Shown here: one piece after another, positions 30,699 to 39,990 of the stretch
Position numbering within the stretch: position 1 is the stretch's first letter
How the letters are laid out: each line of letters starts with the position of its first letter
Assembly: GCF_014203155.1 (NCBI RefSeq)
Contig: NZ_JACHIK010000007.1
Span: 174,772 to 238,771, forward strand
Reading direction: 5' to 3'
Source: Shinella fusca
GTDB taxonomy: Bacteria; Pseudomonadota; Alphaproteobacteria; Rhizobiales; Rhizobiaceae
Length of the DNA: 64,000 bases
Notes under the pieces: model-generated
Seen by the model: only the letters and a program-made list of their open reading frames with translations
Database searches by the model: none
What the model was told of the DNA's origin: nothing
Position numbers and translations under genes: made by a program

Positions 30699-32233
30699 CA
30701 GAGGCTCTCCAGGAAGGTGAGTAGGGCGTCGCGGTCGTGTTTTTCCAGCGCGGCGAAGCGGTTGCGCGCCGCCTGTCCCTCGCCGCCATGCCAGAGGATG
30801 GCCTCGGTGAGGTTGCGGGCGCGGCCGTCGTGCAGGAAGAACGTATGGCCGTTGACGGTTTTGGTAAGGCCGATACCCCAGAGCGGCGGCGTGCGCCACT
30901 CCCGGCCGCTCGCCGCCCCCACCCTCTGCCCGTCGGCGAGGCCCTCGCCCATGTCGTGCAGCAGGAAATCGGAATAGGGCCAGATGAGCTGGAAGGCCTG
31001 GGCCTTGTTGGCGGCGTCGCGCCGCGTCACGAATTTCGGATGGTGGCAGGAAATGCAGCCGGTCTCGTAGAAGATGCGCTTGCCGGCGAGCGTTTCGGGA
31101 AAGCTCGCCTTGCGCCGCGCCGGCACGGCGAGGTTTTCCGCATAGAAGGTGACGAGGTCCATCACCGGCGGCGGCGCTTCGCCGTCGCCGAGGCGGGCCT
31201 GCACGCCGTTCGGCCGTTCCATGCAGGCCGTCTCGGCCGCCGTGCAATCGCCCTGCGGCAGGGGTACGTCGGGCGTCGAGATGCCGATATCGAAGGCGAA
31301 GGCCTCGGCGCTCTGCTGGCGCACGCTCGCCGCCTGCGCCTTCCAGCCGAAACGGCCGAGCGCCTGCCGGCCGGTCGCCGGGTCGACGGCGACCGCGGCC
31401 TTGCCGCTGATGCCGTCGCCGTCCGCATCGTCCGGGTCGGCAAGCGCGAGGATATCGGCCGGATGGATCGCCTCGATCAGGCCGAGCCCGTGCATGGGCT
31501 GGGTGATGCGCGGCGAGAGGGTGGTCGTGGGGTCGAGCGCGCCGAACGCGAGGTCGGCGACGGTATAGGTGGGCCGGCGCAGCGTGACGACCTCGCCGCC
31601 GGCAAGCGTCACCGGCTCCTCGCTGTACTCGATCGCCATGCGCCCCTCGGCCTTGAGGCCGGGAATGGCCTGGTCCTGAAGCTGCCGGCCGTAGACCGGG
31701 TCCGGCAGGCTCATCGCGGTGAAGTCCTTGAGGGCCGCCTCTTCCGCGGGCGTCTTCGCCGCGCGGGCAAGGCGCAGGAACATCGAGGTCGCGTCGTCCG
31801 CGCCCTCCGGCGGATGGCCGCGGCCGTCCCGGACGTGGCAGGACTGGCAGGCGCGCGCATTGTAGAGCGGCCCGAGCCCGTCGGAGGCCTGCGTGGAGGA
31901 AGGCGAGGAGACCCACAGCTTCTGGAACAGCGCATTGCCGAGCTTGAAGGTCTCGCGCTCCTCGAAGGTGATGTTTTCGGAAAAGTGGGAGAAGCTGTTG
32001 ACGTCGATTTCGGCAAGCGAGGTTGCCGCGCCCGCCGACATCGCCTCGTACTGCTCGGCCTTGGAGAAATCCGTCGCCGGCTTCGTGACGGCCGCAACGC
32101 GCTTCAGGTCCTTCGGCGAGAGGTCGTCGCGCCCGCGGCCGGCGGATTGGGCGGCGCTAAGACCGAGAACGCCTGCCGCGACGGCAAGCGCGGCGGAGAC
32201 CGCGAGCAGGCGACGGGCGGGGCGTTCGGTCAT
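30698..32233 (-). CDS. Di-heme c-type cytochrome, DUF1111 thiol oxidoreductase-like
   Basis: A 511-residue exported cytochrome: signal peptide (residues 8-30), heme sites CQSCH (129-133) and CISCH (393-397), and a MauG/peroxidase-like core with a calcium-type acidic loop DPDDADGDGISG (267-278). The family is known as DUF1111 or di-heme oxidoreductase and accompanies imelysins in alphaproteobacterial iron-responsive operons. It probably does redox chemistry on the metal or ligand handled by the imelysins. It lies 46 bases after the first imelysin, across a hairpin. Its TGA overlaps the ATG of the second. Confidence 0.92.
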   Translation of the reverse strand: MTERPARRLLAVSAALAVAAGVLGLSAAQSAGRGRDDLSPKDLKRVAAVTKPATDFSKAEQYEAMSAGAATSLAEIDVNSFSHFSENITFEERETFKLGNALFQKLWVSSPSSTQASDGLGPLYNARACQSCHVRDGRGHPPEGADDATSMFLRLARAAKTPAEEAALKDFTAMSLPDPVYGRQLQDQAIPGLKAEGRMAIEYSEEPVTLAGGEVVTLRRPTYTVADLAFGALDPTTTLSPRITQPMHGLGLIEAIHPADILALADPDDADGDGISGKAAVAVDPATGRQALGRFGWKAQAASVRQQSAEAFAFDIGISTPDVPLPQGDCTAAETACMERPNGVQARLGDGEAPPPVMDLVTFYAENLAVPARRKASFPETLAGKRIFYETGCISCHHPKFVTRRDAANKAQAFQLIWPYSDFLLHDMGEGLADGQRVGAASGREWRTPPLWGIGLTKTVNGHTFFLHDGRARNLTEAILWHGGEGQAARNRFAALEKHDRDALLTFLESL

Positions 32234-32242
32234 CGAGGAACC

Positions 32243-32271
32243 GGGCCGCCGTCCGGAAAGGACAGCGGCCC
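32243..32271 (-). other. Intra-operon RNA hairpin between imelysin and di-heme genes
   Basis: A 12-bp stem with one mismatch (GGGCCGCCGTCC / GGACAGCGGCCC) and a 5-base loop fills most of the 46-base gap. In the direction of transcription (minus) no T tract follows, so it is more likely an mRNA stability or processing hairpin that favours the first gene than a full terminator. It lies ahead of the di-heme start codon. Confidence 0.5.
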
Positions 32272-32279
32272 GCCTTTTA

Positions 32280-33557
32280 TCATTGGAAGACAGCGTTAGG
32301 ATTATCCAGGCTGTCGGAGCCTTCAAGCTCGATCTTGCCGAGGTCGAGCGACGTGATGACGCGCTCGATGGTCTTGGTCTGGTCGATCAGGCTGTCGATG
32401 GCGGTCTGGACGACCTTGTTGCCTTCCTCGTTGCCTTCGCCGATCATCTGGTCGTAGGCCTCGCCCCCTTCGGCGCGGTCCACCAGCGCCTTGAAGGCGG
32501 CGTGGCTGGCGTCGAGCTTTTCCGTCATCTCCTTGTCGAGCGCGGCGTCTTTTTCGGCGACGAGCTCGTGGAGCGACGGGCCGGTCATCTTGGTGCCGTC
32601 CGGACGGGTATATTCGCCCGTATAGACGGTCTGGATGCCCATGACGTCATAGTAGTGCGAATTGTGCGTGTTGTCGGAGAAGCAATCGTGCTCTTCTTCC
32701 GGATCGTGCAGCAGGAGGCCGAGCTTCATGCGCTCGCCGGCCAGCTCGCCGTAGGAGAGCGAGCCCATGCCGGTCAGCATGGCGGTGATGCCGGCCTTCG
32801 GATCGGCGGTCACGGTCTTGGCCGCTTCCCCGTCCGGCGCCCAGGTCGTCACCATGTCCTGCAGGTCGGAGACGAGCAGCGAGGTCGCGGCCTTCAGGTA
32901 GGCGGCGCGGCGGTCGCAATTGCCGTTGGTGCAATTGGCCGTGTCGTAGTCGCTTGCCGGGCGGTTGCCGGCACCCGGGCCGGTGCCGTTGAGGTCCTGG
33001 CCCCACAGCAGGAATTCGATGGCGTGGTAGCCGGTGGCGACGTTCGCCTCCACGCCGCCCGCCTCGTGCAGTTCCTGAAGGACTTCCGGCGTGATCGTCG
33101 TGGCGTCGATGGTCTTGCCGCCGATCTCCAGCTTCGGGTTGGCGATGACATTGCCGACGAACAGGGCGTTCTCGTCGCTTTCCGTGCCGTAGCTCGGGTC
33201 GACATAGTCGATCAGGCCTTCGTCCAGCGGCCAGGCGTTCACCTTGCCTTCCCAGTCGTCGACGATCGGGTTGCCGAAGCGGTAGGCTTCCGTCTGCTGG
33301 TAGGGAACGCGCGACTTCAGCCACGCTTCGCGCGCCGCCTTCAGCGTGTCGTCGTTCGGCTTGGCGAGGAAGGCATCGACCGCCGCGTCCAGTGCCTTGG
33401 CGGCGTCGAGCGCGTCGGAATACTTGGCATGGGCGATGTCGGCATAGTGCTTGACGATGGCCGCCGGATCGGCTGCCGCGTGGGCGGAGCCGACGGCAAG
33501 GCTCGATGTCGCGGCCGCAAGCGCAAAGACTGCGGCGCGAAGGAAGGAAGTGGTCAT
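32280..33557 (-). CDS. Imelysin-family (M75) periplasmic iron-uptake protein
   Basis: A 425-residue exported protein: signal peptide to SAHA-AAD (residues 1-28), then two helical imelysin repeats. The GxHxxE motif is at Gly176-His178-Glu181 (TGYHAIEFLLWGQD), a suspected metal site, followed by paired cysteines NCTNGNCD near 204-211. IrpA-like imelysins and EfeO-type proteins deliver iron. It is first in the operon imelysin / di-heme DUF1111 / imelysin / DUF1513. AGGAG lies upstream of the ATG. The gene is intact, unlike the second imelysin. Confidence 0.93.
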   Translation of the reverse strand: MTTSFLRAAVFALAAATSSLAVGSAHAAADPAAIVKHYADIAHAKYSDALDAAKALDAAVDAFLAKPNDDTLKAAREAWLKSRVPYQQTEAYRFGNPIVDDWEGKVNAWPLDEGLIDYVDPSYGTESDENALFVGNVIANPKLEIGGKTIDATTITPEVLQELHEAGGVEANVATGYHAIEFLLWGQDLNGTGPGAGNRPASDYDTANCTNGNCDRRAAYLKAATSLLVSDLQDMVTTWAPDGEAAKTVTADPKAGITAMLTGMGSLSYGELAGERMKLGLLLHDPEEEHDCFSDNTHNSHYYDVMGIQTVYTGEYTRPDGTKMTGPSLHELVAEKDAALDKEMTEKLDASHAAFKALVDRAEGGEAYDQMIGEGNEEGNKVVQTAIDSLIDQTKTIERVITSLDLGKIELEGSDSLDNPNAVFQ

Positions 33558-33699
33558 GACGTCTCCTGGTGTCCTGTTGTCGTGTCCCCCCGACACCGGA
33601 CGCCGCAACCCGCCGTCAGACAGGCCGCAGTCCGGATGCCCGGCAGGCGCCGGGCTCGGGATAATTCAGGCGCCCTGTCATGGACCAAATAAAAACTGG

Positions 33700-33731
33700 T
33701 GTCAAAGTGTATAGTTTAGAACCGTTTCAAG
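33700..33731 (-). promoter_or_regulatory. Putative promoter and half Irr-like site upstream of the imelysin operon
   Basis: The minus strand holds TTGACA (33705-33700), a perfect -35 box, but no good -10 follows at normal spacing. Beside it, 33715-33721 reads TTTAGAA, one full half of an iron control element, with a poor second half. Iron control of this operon is plausible on family grounds; the site itself is weak. Confidence 0.25.
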
Positions 33732-33756
33732 TTCTCCCGCTCCGCGGGCGCAAGGA

Positions 33757-35046
33757 TCAGGCCTTGCGGGTCATGGCGCAGAAGAAGAAACCGTCCGTGT
33801 CCGTCGAGGCGGGCGTCAGCGTCACGGTGCTGCCGTCGCGCGAGCGGGGCTGCGGCGTGCGGTCGCCGAAGAGCTTCCGCCAGGTTTCGGTGGCGGGCTG
33901 GAGGGTAAAGTCCGGATTGGCCTTGCAGAAGCCATGCACCTGCTCCTCGTTCTCCTGCGGCAGGATGGAACAGGTGACGTAGAAGAGCGTGCCGCCGGGC
34001 CGCACGAAGGCGCTGGCATTGGCGAGCGCTTCCTGCTGCTGGGCAAGGCGTTCCTCGAGGTTCTTCTCGGTGAGGCGCCATTTGGTATCCGGCCGGCGGC
34101 GCCAGGTGCCGGTGCCGGTGCAGGGCGCATCGACCAGCACGCGGTCGAACCTGCCGGCCAGCGGCGAAAGGCTGGAAAGGTCCTCGTGGACCTGCACGTT
34201 GCGGGTGCCGGCGCGCTTCAGCCGCTCGATGATCGGGGCGAGGCGCTTACGGTCCGTGTCGTAGGCATGGACCTGGCCTTTATTGTGCATCGCCGCGGCC
34301 ATGGCGAGCGTCTTGCCGCCGCCGCCCGCGCAGAAGTCGAGCACCTGGTCGCCTTCCTGCGGCACGACGAGATCGGCGACGATCTGCGAGCCCTCGTCCT
34401 GCACCTCGAACCAGCCCTTCTGGAAGGCAAGGTCGGCCGTGACGTTCGGCAGGCGCGAGGGGCCTTCGCCGGCGGAAATGCGGATGCCCTGGCGGGCGAT
34501 GGCGGAGGCGACGGCGCCGTTGCGCTCCAGCGCCTTCAGCACCTTGTCGCGGCCTGCCTTCAGCGTGTTGGCGCGAAGGTCGAGCGTCGGCCGTCCGGCA
34601 AGGGCTTTCGCCTCCGTAAGCCAGTCATCGCCGAAATTGGCTTCGAAGGAAGGCTGCACCCACCCGGGAATGTCGCCCTGCACATGGGGCGCCGCCGCAT
34701 CGAGCGTGCGGGCGTTGAAGGCGGCAAGCCTGTCTTCGGAAAGCGGCGGCGGGGCGAAGCGGTCGCCGTCGACCTCGCCGGCAAGCGCTTCCGGCGAAAG
34801 GCCCCATTGGCGCAGGAGCACGGCATAGCCGAGGGCGGTGGGGCTGTCGTCGTCCATCAGGAAGGCGTGCGACAGTTTCATGCGCAGCGCGTCGTAGACG
34901 ATATTGCCGATGGCGGCGCGGTCGCCGGAGCCGGCGAACCGATGGGAGAGGCCCCAGTCCTTGAGCGCATCGGCGACGGGGCGCCGCCGCGTCTCGATAT
35001 CCGTCAGAACCTCGATGGCCCCCGAGAGCCGCCCACCCAATCGCAT
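33757..35046 (-). CDS. RsmB/NOP2-family RNA (cytosine-C5) methyltransferase
   Basis: A 429-residue SAM enzyme: an N-terminal NusB-like helical region (1-130), a linker, and a Rossmann methyltransferase domain. It has the SAM motif LDFCAGGGGKTLAMA and the two catalytic cysteines in DAPCTGTGTW and YVTCSILPQENE. It methylates a cytosine in 16S rRNA; in E. coli RsmB targets C967. The rhizobial homologue is shorter than RsmB at the N-terminus, so the exact site is uncertain. Confidence 0.9.
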   Translation of the reverse strand: MRLGGRLSGAIEVLTDIETRRRPVADALKDWGLSHRFAGSGDRAAIGNIVYDALRMKLSHAFLMDDDSPTALGYAVLLRQWGLSPEALAGEVDGDRFAPPPLSEDRLAAFNARTLDAAAPHVQGDIPGWVQPSFEANFGDDWLTEAKALAGRPTLDLRANTLKAGRDKVLKALERNGAVASAIARQGIRISAGEGPSRLPNVTADLAFQKGWFEVQDEGSQIVADLVVPQEGDQVLDFCAGGGGKTLAMAAAMHNKGQVHAYDTDRKRLAPIIERLKRAGTRNVQVHEDLSSLSPLAGRFDRVLVDAPCTGTGTWRRRPDTKWRLTEKNLEERLAQQQEALANASAFVRPGGTLFYVTCSILPQENEEQVHGFCKANPDFTLQPATETWRKLFGDRTPQPRSRDGSTVTLTPASTDTDGFFFCAMTRKA

Positions 35047-35118
35047 CCGTCTACTCCGTTTTGCGTCGTGGTAGCGGCGGAATGCGGGAAGAGCAAGCCG
35101 GCGCGGGCAGATTCGGGA

Positions 35119-35481
35119 TCAGCCGATGACTTCGTAGCAGATCTTGGCGTGGCCGGAGCGGATCATGCCGATGTTGGAGGCGGCGGCCTTGGAAAGATCG
35201 AGCACGCGGCCGCGGACGAACGGGCCGCGATCGTTGATGCGCACCACGACGCTCTTGCCGTTGTTCGCGTTGGTGACCTTCAGCTTCGTGCCGAAGCGCA
35301 GGCTGCGGTGGGCGGCCGTCAGCAGGTTCGGGTTCATCCGTTCGCCCGATGCGGTGCGCGAGTGCAGCGCATACCACGAAGCGCGGCCGCAGCCGGCGGC
35401 CTGTGCATCGGAAAAGGTAACGAAGGAGGAGGAGGCGGCAATGAGGGAGGCAAGAGCGAGGCTGGAGAGCTTGAGCATCAT
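35119..35481 (-). CDS. Small RlpA-like exported double-psi beta-barrel protein
   Basis: A 120-residue secreted protein: signal peptide to AQA-AGC (residues 1-29), then an RlpA-type double-psi barrel with [29 protein letters not shown] and [20 protein letters not shown]. RlpA cleaves denuded septal peptidoglycan; this version has no SPOR domain, so it probably does not home to the septum by that route. The catalytic Asp of NDRGPF is present. It has a long AT-rich upstream region. Confidence 0.9.
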   Translation of the reverse strand: MMLKLSSLALASLIAASSSFVTFSDAQAAGCGRASWYALHSRTASGERMNPNLLTAAHRSLRFGTKLKVTNANNGKSVVVRINDRGPFVRGRVLDLSKAAASNIGMIRSGHAKICYEVIG

Positions 35482-35843
35482 GTATCGGACGACCTTCCGG
35501 GCAAGTTGTGAACTTCCGCTGTGTTGGTCGCCCTATGAGGAAGCAAAAATGGCGAAAACGTGCCTCAACCCGCCGCAATCCCGTTCCGGGGCCGCGCGGA
35601 TATACAGTCCATCGCCCGCGATGGATTTTTAACGTTGGTTAACGGAGCCGGAAAAGTTCTTCCGAATCAGTCGTTAAACTGGATCGACTTGTTTTGTGGA
35701 ATGGCGATCCGGCATTCGCGCAAATTTCCGGAAAAAACTTTCAATATTAGCAATTACTGCGCAGGAATTCGGCGGCGAAAATGAGGCAAATATCCCATAG
35801 GTTGCATTAAATCGCAAAAGCCAAGCCTGCGGCCTTCGCTCCC
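35482..35843. other. 362-base AT-rich intergenic region upstream of the RlpA-like gene
   Basis: No gene was found. The stretch is clearly AT-richer than its surroundings around 35620-35820. It holds TTAA-N6-TTAAC at 35629-35643 (one base short of a CtrA site), and several candidate promoter hexamers facing the RlpA-like gene. It also receives the 3' end of the SDR operon, but no clear terminator hairpin with a T tract was seen. Confidence 0.5.
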
Positions 35844-36719
35844 TCAGCCGCGCCAGCGTCCGGAAGCATGGAGCTCGCCGAGCGAGAGGCGGTAGTTCGG
35901 GAAGCGGAATTCGAAGCCCGCAGCCTTCAGTTTCGCGTTCGAGACGCGCTTGTTCTCCGCATAGAAAGACCGTGCCATGGCAGAAAGTTCCGCCGTCTCG
36001 AACGGAATGTCCGGCGGGACGGGCTGGCCCATTAGCCGGGCAGCCTCCGCCACGACGTCCTGCGGCGGGCCGGGCTCGTCGTCGGTGATGTTCCAGACGC
36101 CGCCGCGATGGCCTTCGGCGAGGAAGAGCGCCGAGCGGCCGATGTCCTCGACGCGGATGCGGTTGAACACCTGGTCCTTCTTTATGAGGCGGCGGGCGGT
36201 GCCCTCCTCCATGTTGCGCAAGGCGTTGCGGCCCGGCCCGTAGATGCCGGCAAGGCGCAGCACTGCGACGGGAAGGCCCGAGGCCTTGCCGAAGGCGAGC
36301 CAATGGTTCTCCGCCTCGACGCGCTCGATGGAGCGGACGGAGACGGGATTGAGCTTCGTTTCCTCGTCCACCCAGCCGCCCTTGTGGTCGCCGTAGACGC
36401 CGACGGTGGAAAGATAGCCAGCCCATTCGAGCTTCGGCATCAGCGCGGCAAGGGCAGGCACGCCGGCGCGGAACAGGGGATCGCCGTCCTTGCCGGGCGC
36501 GATCGACTGGACGACGTGCGTGGCGCACCCCATCACCGCGGCAAGCGCATCCGAAACCGCGCCGCCGTCATAAAGGACAGGCTCGATGCCGAGGGCACGG
36601 AGGCTCTCCGTTTTTTCGGCAGAGCGCGTCGTGCCGGAGACGGAGAAGCCGGCCTGCCGGAAGGTTTCGCCGATGGCCCTGCCGGAAAAGCCGGCGCCGA
36701 GGATCAGGAGGTGCTTCAT
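35844..36719 (-). CDS. Atypical short-chain dehydrogenase / NAD-dependent epimerase (YeeZ-like)
   Basis: A 291-residue Rossmann protein starting [17 protein letters not shown], with [48 protein letters not shown] as extended-SDR elements split over the sequence. The classical YxxxK is not obvious, as in other atypical SDRs. It belongs with YeeZ-like proteins whose substrates are unknown. Its start overlaps the stop of queG by ATGA, so it is the third gene of a GST-queG-SDR operon. Confidence 0.88.
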   Translation of the reverse strand: MKHLLILGAGFSGRAIGETFRQAGFSVSGTTRSAEKTESLRALGIEPVLYDGGAVSDALAAVMGCATHVVQSIAPGKDGDPLFRAGVPALAALMPKLEWAGYLSTVGVYGDHKGGWVDEETKLNPVSVRSIERVEAENHWLAFGKASGLPVAVLRLAGIYGPGRNALRNMEEGTARRLIKKDQVFNRIRVEDIGRSALFLAEGHRGGVWNITDDEPGPPQDVVAEAARLMGQPVPPDIPFETAELSAMARSFYAENKRVSNAKLKAAGFEFRFPNYRLSLGELHASGRWRG

Positions 36720-37861
36720 TGTCCGTTCGCCTTCGCTCGCTCATATTCCGCGCGCACGTCCTCGTCCGCGTCCTCCGCCCTTCCTGCCGCAAATCGCTCG
36801 AATTCGGAAGCCTCCATCAGGCGGGAGAGCGCCCAGGCGGCCATGCCGCGCACCACCGGCGCGGTGTCGTCGGCAAGGCGGAGGCATGGGTCGATGAGGC
36901 TGCGGTCGCCGGAATTGCCGGCGGCGATCAGCACGTTGCGCACGAAGCGGTCGCGGCCGATGCGTTTCACCGGCGAGCCGGAAAAATGCGTGCGGAAGGT
37001 GGGATCGTCGAGCGTCAGGAGATCGGCGATCCTCGGCGCCTTCAGGTCGTCGCGCGCGACGAGCTTCATTTCGGAGGCGAGGGCCGCGAACTTGTTCCAC
37101 GGGCAGGCGGCAAGGCAGTCGTCGCAGCCGTAGATGCGGTTGCCGATCTTCTCGCGGAAATGCGGTTCGATCGGCCCCTTGTGCTCGATGGTGAGATAGG
37201 AGATGCAGCGCCGCGCATCGAGCTTGTAGGGCGCGGGAAAGGCGTCGGTCGGGCACGCGTCGAGACAGGCCCTGCAGGAGCCGCAATGGTCGCGCTCCGG
37301 CTCGTCGCGCAGGAGATCGGCGGTGGTGAAGAGGCTGCCGAGGAAGAGCCAGGAGCCGTGCGTGCGGCTGACGAGGTTGGTATGCTTGCCCTGCCAGCCG
37401 AGCCCGGCGGCGGCCGCGAGCGGCTTTTCCATGACGGGGGCCGTATCGACGAACACCTTCACGTCCTCCCCGCCGCGCGCGGCAAAGCGCGTCGCCACTT
37501 CCTTGAGCCGGCCCTTGATGAGGTCATGATAGTCGCGGTTCTGCGCATAGACCGAGATCGCTGCGCGGTCCGGCATGGCGAGCACATCGCGGGGATCGTG
37601 CTCCGGCCCGTAGTTCATGCCGAAGAGCACGACGGAGCGCACGTCGCTCCACAGGACGCGCGGATCGGCCCGGCGGGCCTCCGTCTCGGCCATCCACTCC
37701 ATCGTGCCGTGATAGTCGGCGGCGAGGAAATCGGCGAGCCGCGCGGGCGCCTGCGGAATGGCGTCGGGGCCGGTGATGCGACAGAGGTCGAAGCCCTTGT
37801 CGGCGGCCTCGGCCTTGAGGAAATCCGTCAGGCGGCGGCGGTGCCTGTCGTCGCCCGGCAT
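36716..37861 (-). CDS. queG: Epoxyqueuosine reductase
   Basis: A 381-residue cobalamin- and Fe4S4-dependent enzyme of the last step of queuosine synthesis. The cluster motif [16 protein letters not shown] and the second [14 protein letters not shown] are intact, and a HEAT-like C-terminus ([20 protein letters not shown]) that binds the tRNA follows. It acts on tRNAs with GUN anticodons. It follows the GST gene by 10 bases and overlaps the SDR by 4. The tRNA loading genes tgt and queA are not in the window. Confidence 0.96.
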   Translation of the reverse strand: MPGDDRHRRRLTDFLKAEAADKGFDLCRITGPDAIPQAPARLADFLAADYHGTMEWMAETEARRADPRVLWSDVRSVVLFGMNYGPEHDPRDVLAMPDRAAISVYAQNRDYHDLIKGRLKEVATRFAARGGEDVKVFVDTAPVMEKPLAAAAGLGWQGKHTNLVSRTHGSWLFLGSLFTTADLLRDEPERDHCGSCRACLDACPTDAFPAPYKLDARRCISYLTIEHKGPIEPHFREKIGNRIYGCDDCLAACPWNKFAALASEMKLVARDDLKAPRIADLLTLDDPTFRTHFSGSPVKRIGRDRFVRNVLIAAGNSGDRSLIDPCLRLADDTAPVVRGMAAWALSRLMEASEFERFAAGRAEDADEDVRAEYERAKANGQ

Positions 37862-37871
37862 GGCACCGTCC

Positions 37872-38564
37872 TCAGAAATCGAGGTCCGCGTAATGCGAGA
37901 CCGGCGTGACGCCGCGCACGCGCTCGGCGAGCAGCGGGCGGAAGGAGGGGCGGGACTTCAGCCGCTGGTACCAGTCCTTGGCCTGCGGCGATTCCGTCCA
38001 GTTAATCTCGCCCATATAGTCGAGCACGGAGAGCGAGGCGGCGGCGGCAAGGTCGGCGTAGCTCAGCCGGTCGCCGGCAAGGTAGGTGCGCGAGCCGGCG
38101 AGCCACGAGAGATATTTCATGTGCTGGCGGATATTGGCGCGCGAATTGCGCAGAATCTTGCTGTCCGGCGGCCCGCCGCCCTGGTCCGAGGTCATCTGGA
38201 GCTTGAAGATGCGCTCGCGCACCAGGGGGCGCGTGACGTCCTGCTCCATCTTCTGCAGGAACCATTCGGTGAGGCGGCGGATCTCCGCCCGCTGGAACGG
38301 GTCCTCGGCCAGAAGCCGCCGGTCGCGCTTGAGCACGCCGTGCGTCTCGTCGAGATATTCGGAGATGATCGATGCGCCGCAGAGCGCGCGCATGCTGTCG
38401 TCGACATAGACGGGAAGCGTGCCGGCCGGGTTGAGGGCGAGGAAGTCGCGCCGGTTCTCCCAGGGCTGTTCCTCGGCCAGTTCCGTCTGGAAGCCGTATT
38501 CCGCCAGGATCAGGCGCACGAAGCGCGAGGCCGAGGACATGGAGTGATGATAGAGTGTGGGCAT
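37872..38564 (-). CDS. Glutathione S-transferase family protein
   Basis: A 230-residue two-domain GST. The thioredoxin-like part (1-80) has [21 protein letters not shown] and the cis-proline [12 protein letters not shown], then glutathione-binding [10 protein letters not shown]. The helical domain ends near SHYADLDF. Ser at positions 9-10 would be the thiol-activating residue, as in beta/theta-like classes. It may conjugate or reduce electrophiles. It opens the operon with queG and the SDR. The start is 38564 by family N-terminus. Confidence 0.9.
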   Translation of the reverse strand: MPTLYHHSMSSASRFVRLILAEYGFQTELAEEQPWENRRDFLALNPAGTLPVYVDDSMRALCGASIISEYLDETHGVLKRDRRLLAEDPFQRAEIRRLTEWFLQKMEQDVTRPLVRERIFKLQMTSDQGGGPPDSKILRNSRANIRQHMKYLSWLAGSRTYLAGDRLSYADLAAAASLSVLDYMGEINWTESPQAKDWYQRLKSRPSFRPLLAERVRGVTPVSHYADLDF

Positions 38565-38751
38565 GAACGCTGCTTTACTCGGATTGCGGAAGGGGGCGTG
38601 CCGGGCCGGCCGCCTCATGCGGAACTGATTTGACCACGGCTGATTTGACGAACCTATAGAAATTTGGTGGTACAAACACAAGCGAATCGGGCCTTTCGCC
38701 GCATATGCGCTTCGATTCGTGCCTATCCTCCTCCACTCTCAAGGACCTTTC

Positions 38752-39558
38752 ATGGCAGACCAGTCCATCGTCAGCGCCCTCATCCTCGGTCTCATCGAGG
38801 GCCTGACAGAATTCATCCCGGTTTCCTCCACCGGCCACATCCTGCTTGCCGGCCATTTTCTCGGCTTCAAGTCGCCGGGCAACACTTTCGCCGTGCTGAT
38901 CCAGCTCGGCGCGATCCTCGCCATCCTCTCCGTCTACGCGGCAAAGCTGCTGCGCATCGCCTTCGCGCTGCCCTCGAGCCCGCAGGCGCGCCGCTTCGTC
39001 TTCAGCATCCTCCTCGCCTTCCTGCCGGCGGCGGTCATCGGCGCGCTCGCGCATGATTTCATCAAGTCGGTGCTGTTCGAGACGCCCATGCTGATCTGCG
39101 TGGTGCTGATCGTCGGCGGCGTCATCCTCTACGTGATCGACCGCCTGCCGCTGAAGCCCCGCTACACGGACGCGATGACCTATCCGCCGTCGCTCGCCTT
39201 CAAGATCGGCCTCTGCCAGTGCCTCGCCATGATCCCCGGCACCTCGCGCTCGGGCGCGACCATTGCCGGCGCGCTGCTGATGGGCACGGACAAGCGTTCT
39301 GCGGCGGAGTTCTCGTTCTTCCTTGCCATGCCCACCATGGTCGGCGCCTTCGCGCTCGATCTCTACAAGAACCGCGACGCGCTTTCCTCCGACGACCTTT
39401 TCGTCATCGGCGTCGGCTTTGCGGCTGCCTTCGTCGCCGGCCTCTTCGTCGTGCGCTCGCTGCTCGACTATGTGTCGCGCCGCGGCTTCACGCTCTTCGC
39501 CATCTGGCGCATCGTCGTGGGCGTGCTCGGCCTCGTCGGCCTTTTGGTCTGGGGATGA
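38752..39558 (+). CDS. uppP: Undecaprenyl-diphosphate phosphatase
   Basis: A 268-residue inner-membrane protein of eight or so helices. The catalytic motifs are present: (E/Q)[14 protein letters not shown] with Glu16 and Glu20, and PGTSRSGAT with Arg166. UppP (BacA) recycles the lipid carrier for peptidoglycan and O-antigen and gives bacitracin tolerance. AAGGACC precedes the ATG. It is next to an NDUFA9-like gene, as in other rhizobia. Confidence 0.96.
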   Translation: MADQSIVSALILGLIEGLTEFIPVSSTGHILLAGHFLGFKSPGNTFAVLIQLGAILAILSVYAAKLLRIAFALPSSPQARRFVFSILLAFLPAAVIGALAHDFIKSVLFETPMLICVVLIVGGVILYVIDRLPLKPRYTDAMTYPPSLAFKIGLCQCLAMIPGTSRSGATIAGALLMGTDKRSAAEFSFFLAMPTMVGAFALDLYKNRDALSSDDLFVIGVGFAAAFVAGLFVVRSLLDYVSRRGFTLFAIWRIVVGVLGLVGLLVWG

Positions 39559-39596
39559 GGAAACGGCTTCGGCCGGTCGTTCCGGCCGGCCGGGGC

Positions 39597-39746
39597 TTAC
39601 TTGACCGAGGCGGTCGTGCAGGGGTCGATGCCATAGGCCGGCGAGCAGCCGTGCTTGCTGGCGGAGACCGTCGAGGGTGCGGCAAAGGATCCGGCCACGA
39701 TGATCAGAGCCGAAAACCCGAAGAAGATTGCAATTGCCTTGCCCAT
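39597..39746 (-). CDS. 49-residue exported cysteine-containing peptide, hypothetical
   Basis: ATG at 39746 to TAA gives 49 residues. There is a short basic start (MGKAIAIFFGF), a hydrophobic signal or anchor to about residue 24 (ALIIVAGSFAAPSTVSAS), and a small mature part KHGCSPAYGIDPCTTASVK with two cysteines eight residues apart that could form a disulphide. I recognise no domain. The codon usage, in-frame signal and small Cys loop support a real gene. It is convergent with uppP. The ribosome binding site (AGAGG, 14 bases off) is weak. Confidence 0.6.
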   Translation of the reverse strand: MGKAIAIFFGFSALIIVAGSFAAPSTVSASKHGCSPAYGIDPCTTASVK

Positions 39747-39930
39747 TTGCGCCGGAAGCCTCTCAAGTGCTGAAATGCGCCGCTTCTGTCCTGTTGCATG
39801 ACGCGGCGGGTGCGGTGTTTATTCGCAGGTCCCGCCACAATCAATATCGCCACATGCTGAATCGCGCGTAAATGCCGCAACGCATTTTTTAACCGCTGCA
39901 TAAGTGCAACAGCCGGCCCCAAGCGCTTTG

Positions 39931-39973
39931 GAAAAACGGGAGCGGCCGCCGCGGAACGCGTCCGTGGCGGCCG
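39931..39973 (-). terminator. Rho-independent terminator after the NDUFA9-like gene
   Basis: A 13-bp GC-rich stem with one mismatch (39943-39955 with 39961-39973) and a 5-base loop. On the minus strand it runs into CTCCCGTTTTTCC. It lies 17 bases past the stop codon. Confidence 0.75.
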
Positions 39974-39990
39974 GCTTCGATGCGGGAAAA

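Noticed and set aside
32243..32271. Hairpin read as terminator of the imelysin gene
   Set aside because: The only T-run next to it is on the plus strand; in the direction of the operon there is none. Kept as a processing or stability hairpin.
33700..33731. Full Irr box upstream of the imelysin operon
   Set aside because: Only one half-site matches; the second half agrees at about four of seven positions. Listed at low confidence, not claimed as Irr-controlled.
35629..35643. TTAA-N6-TTAAC upstream of the RlpA-like gene, resembling a CtrA site
   Set aside because: The spacer is six bases, not seven, which puts the half-sites on the wrong helical phase. Not called as CtrA.
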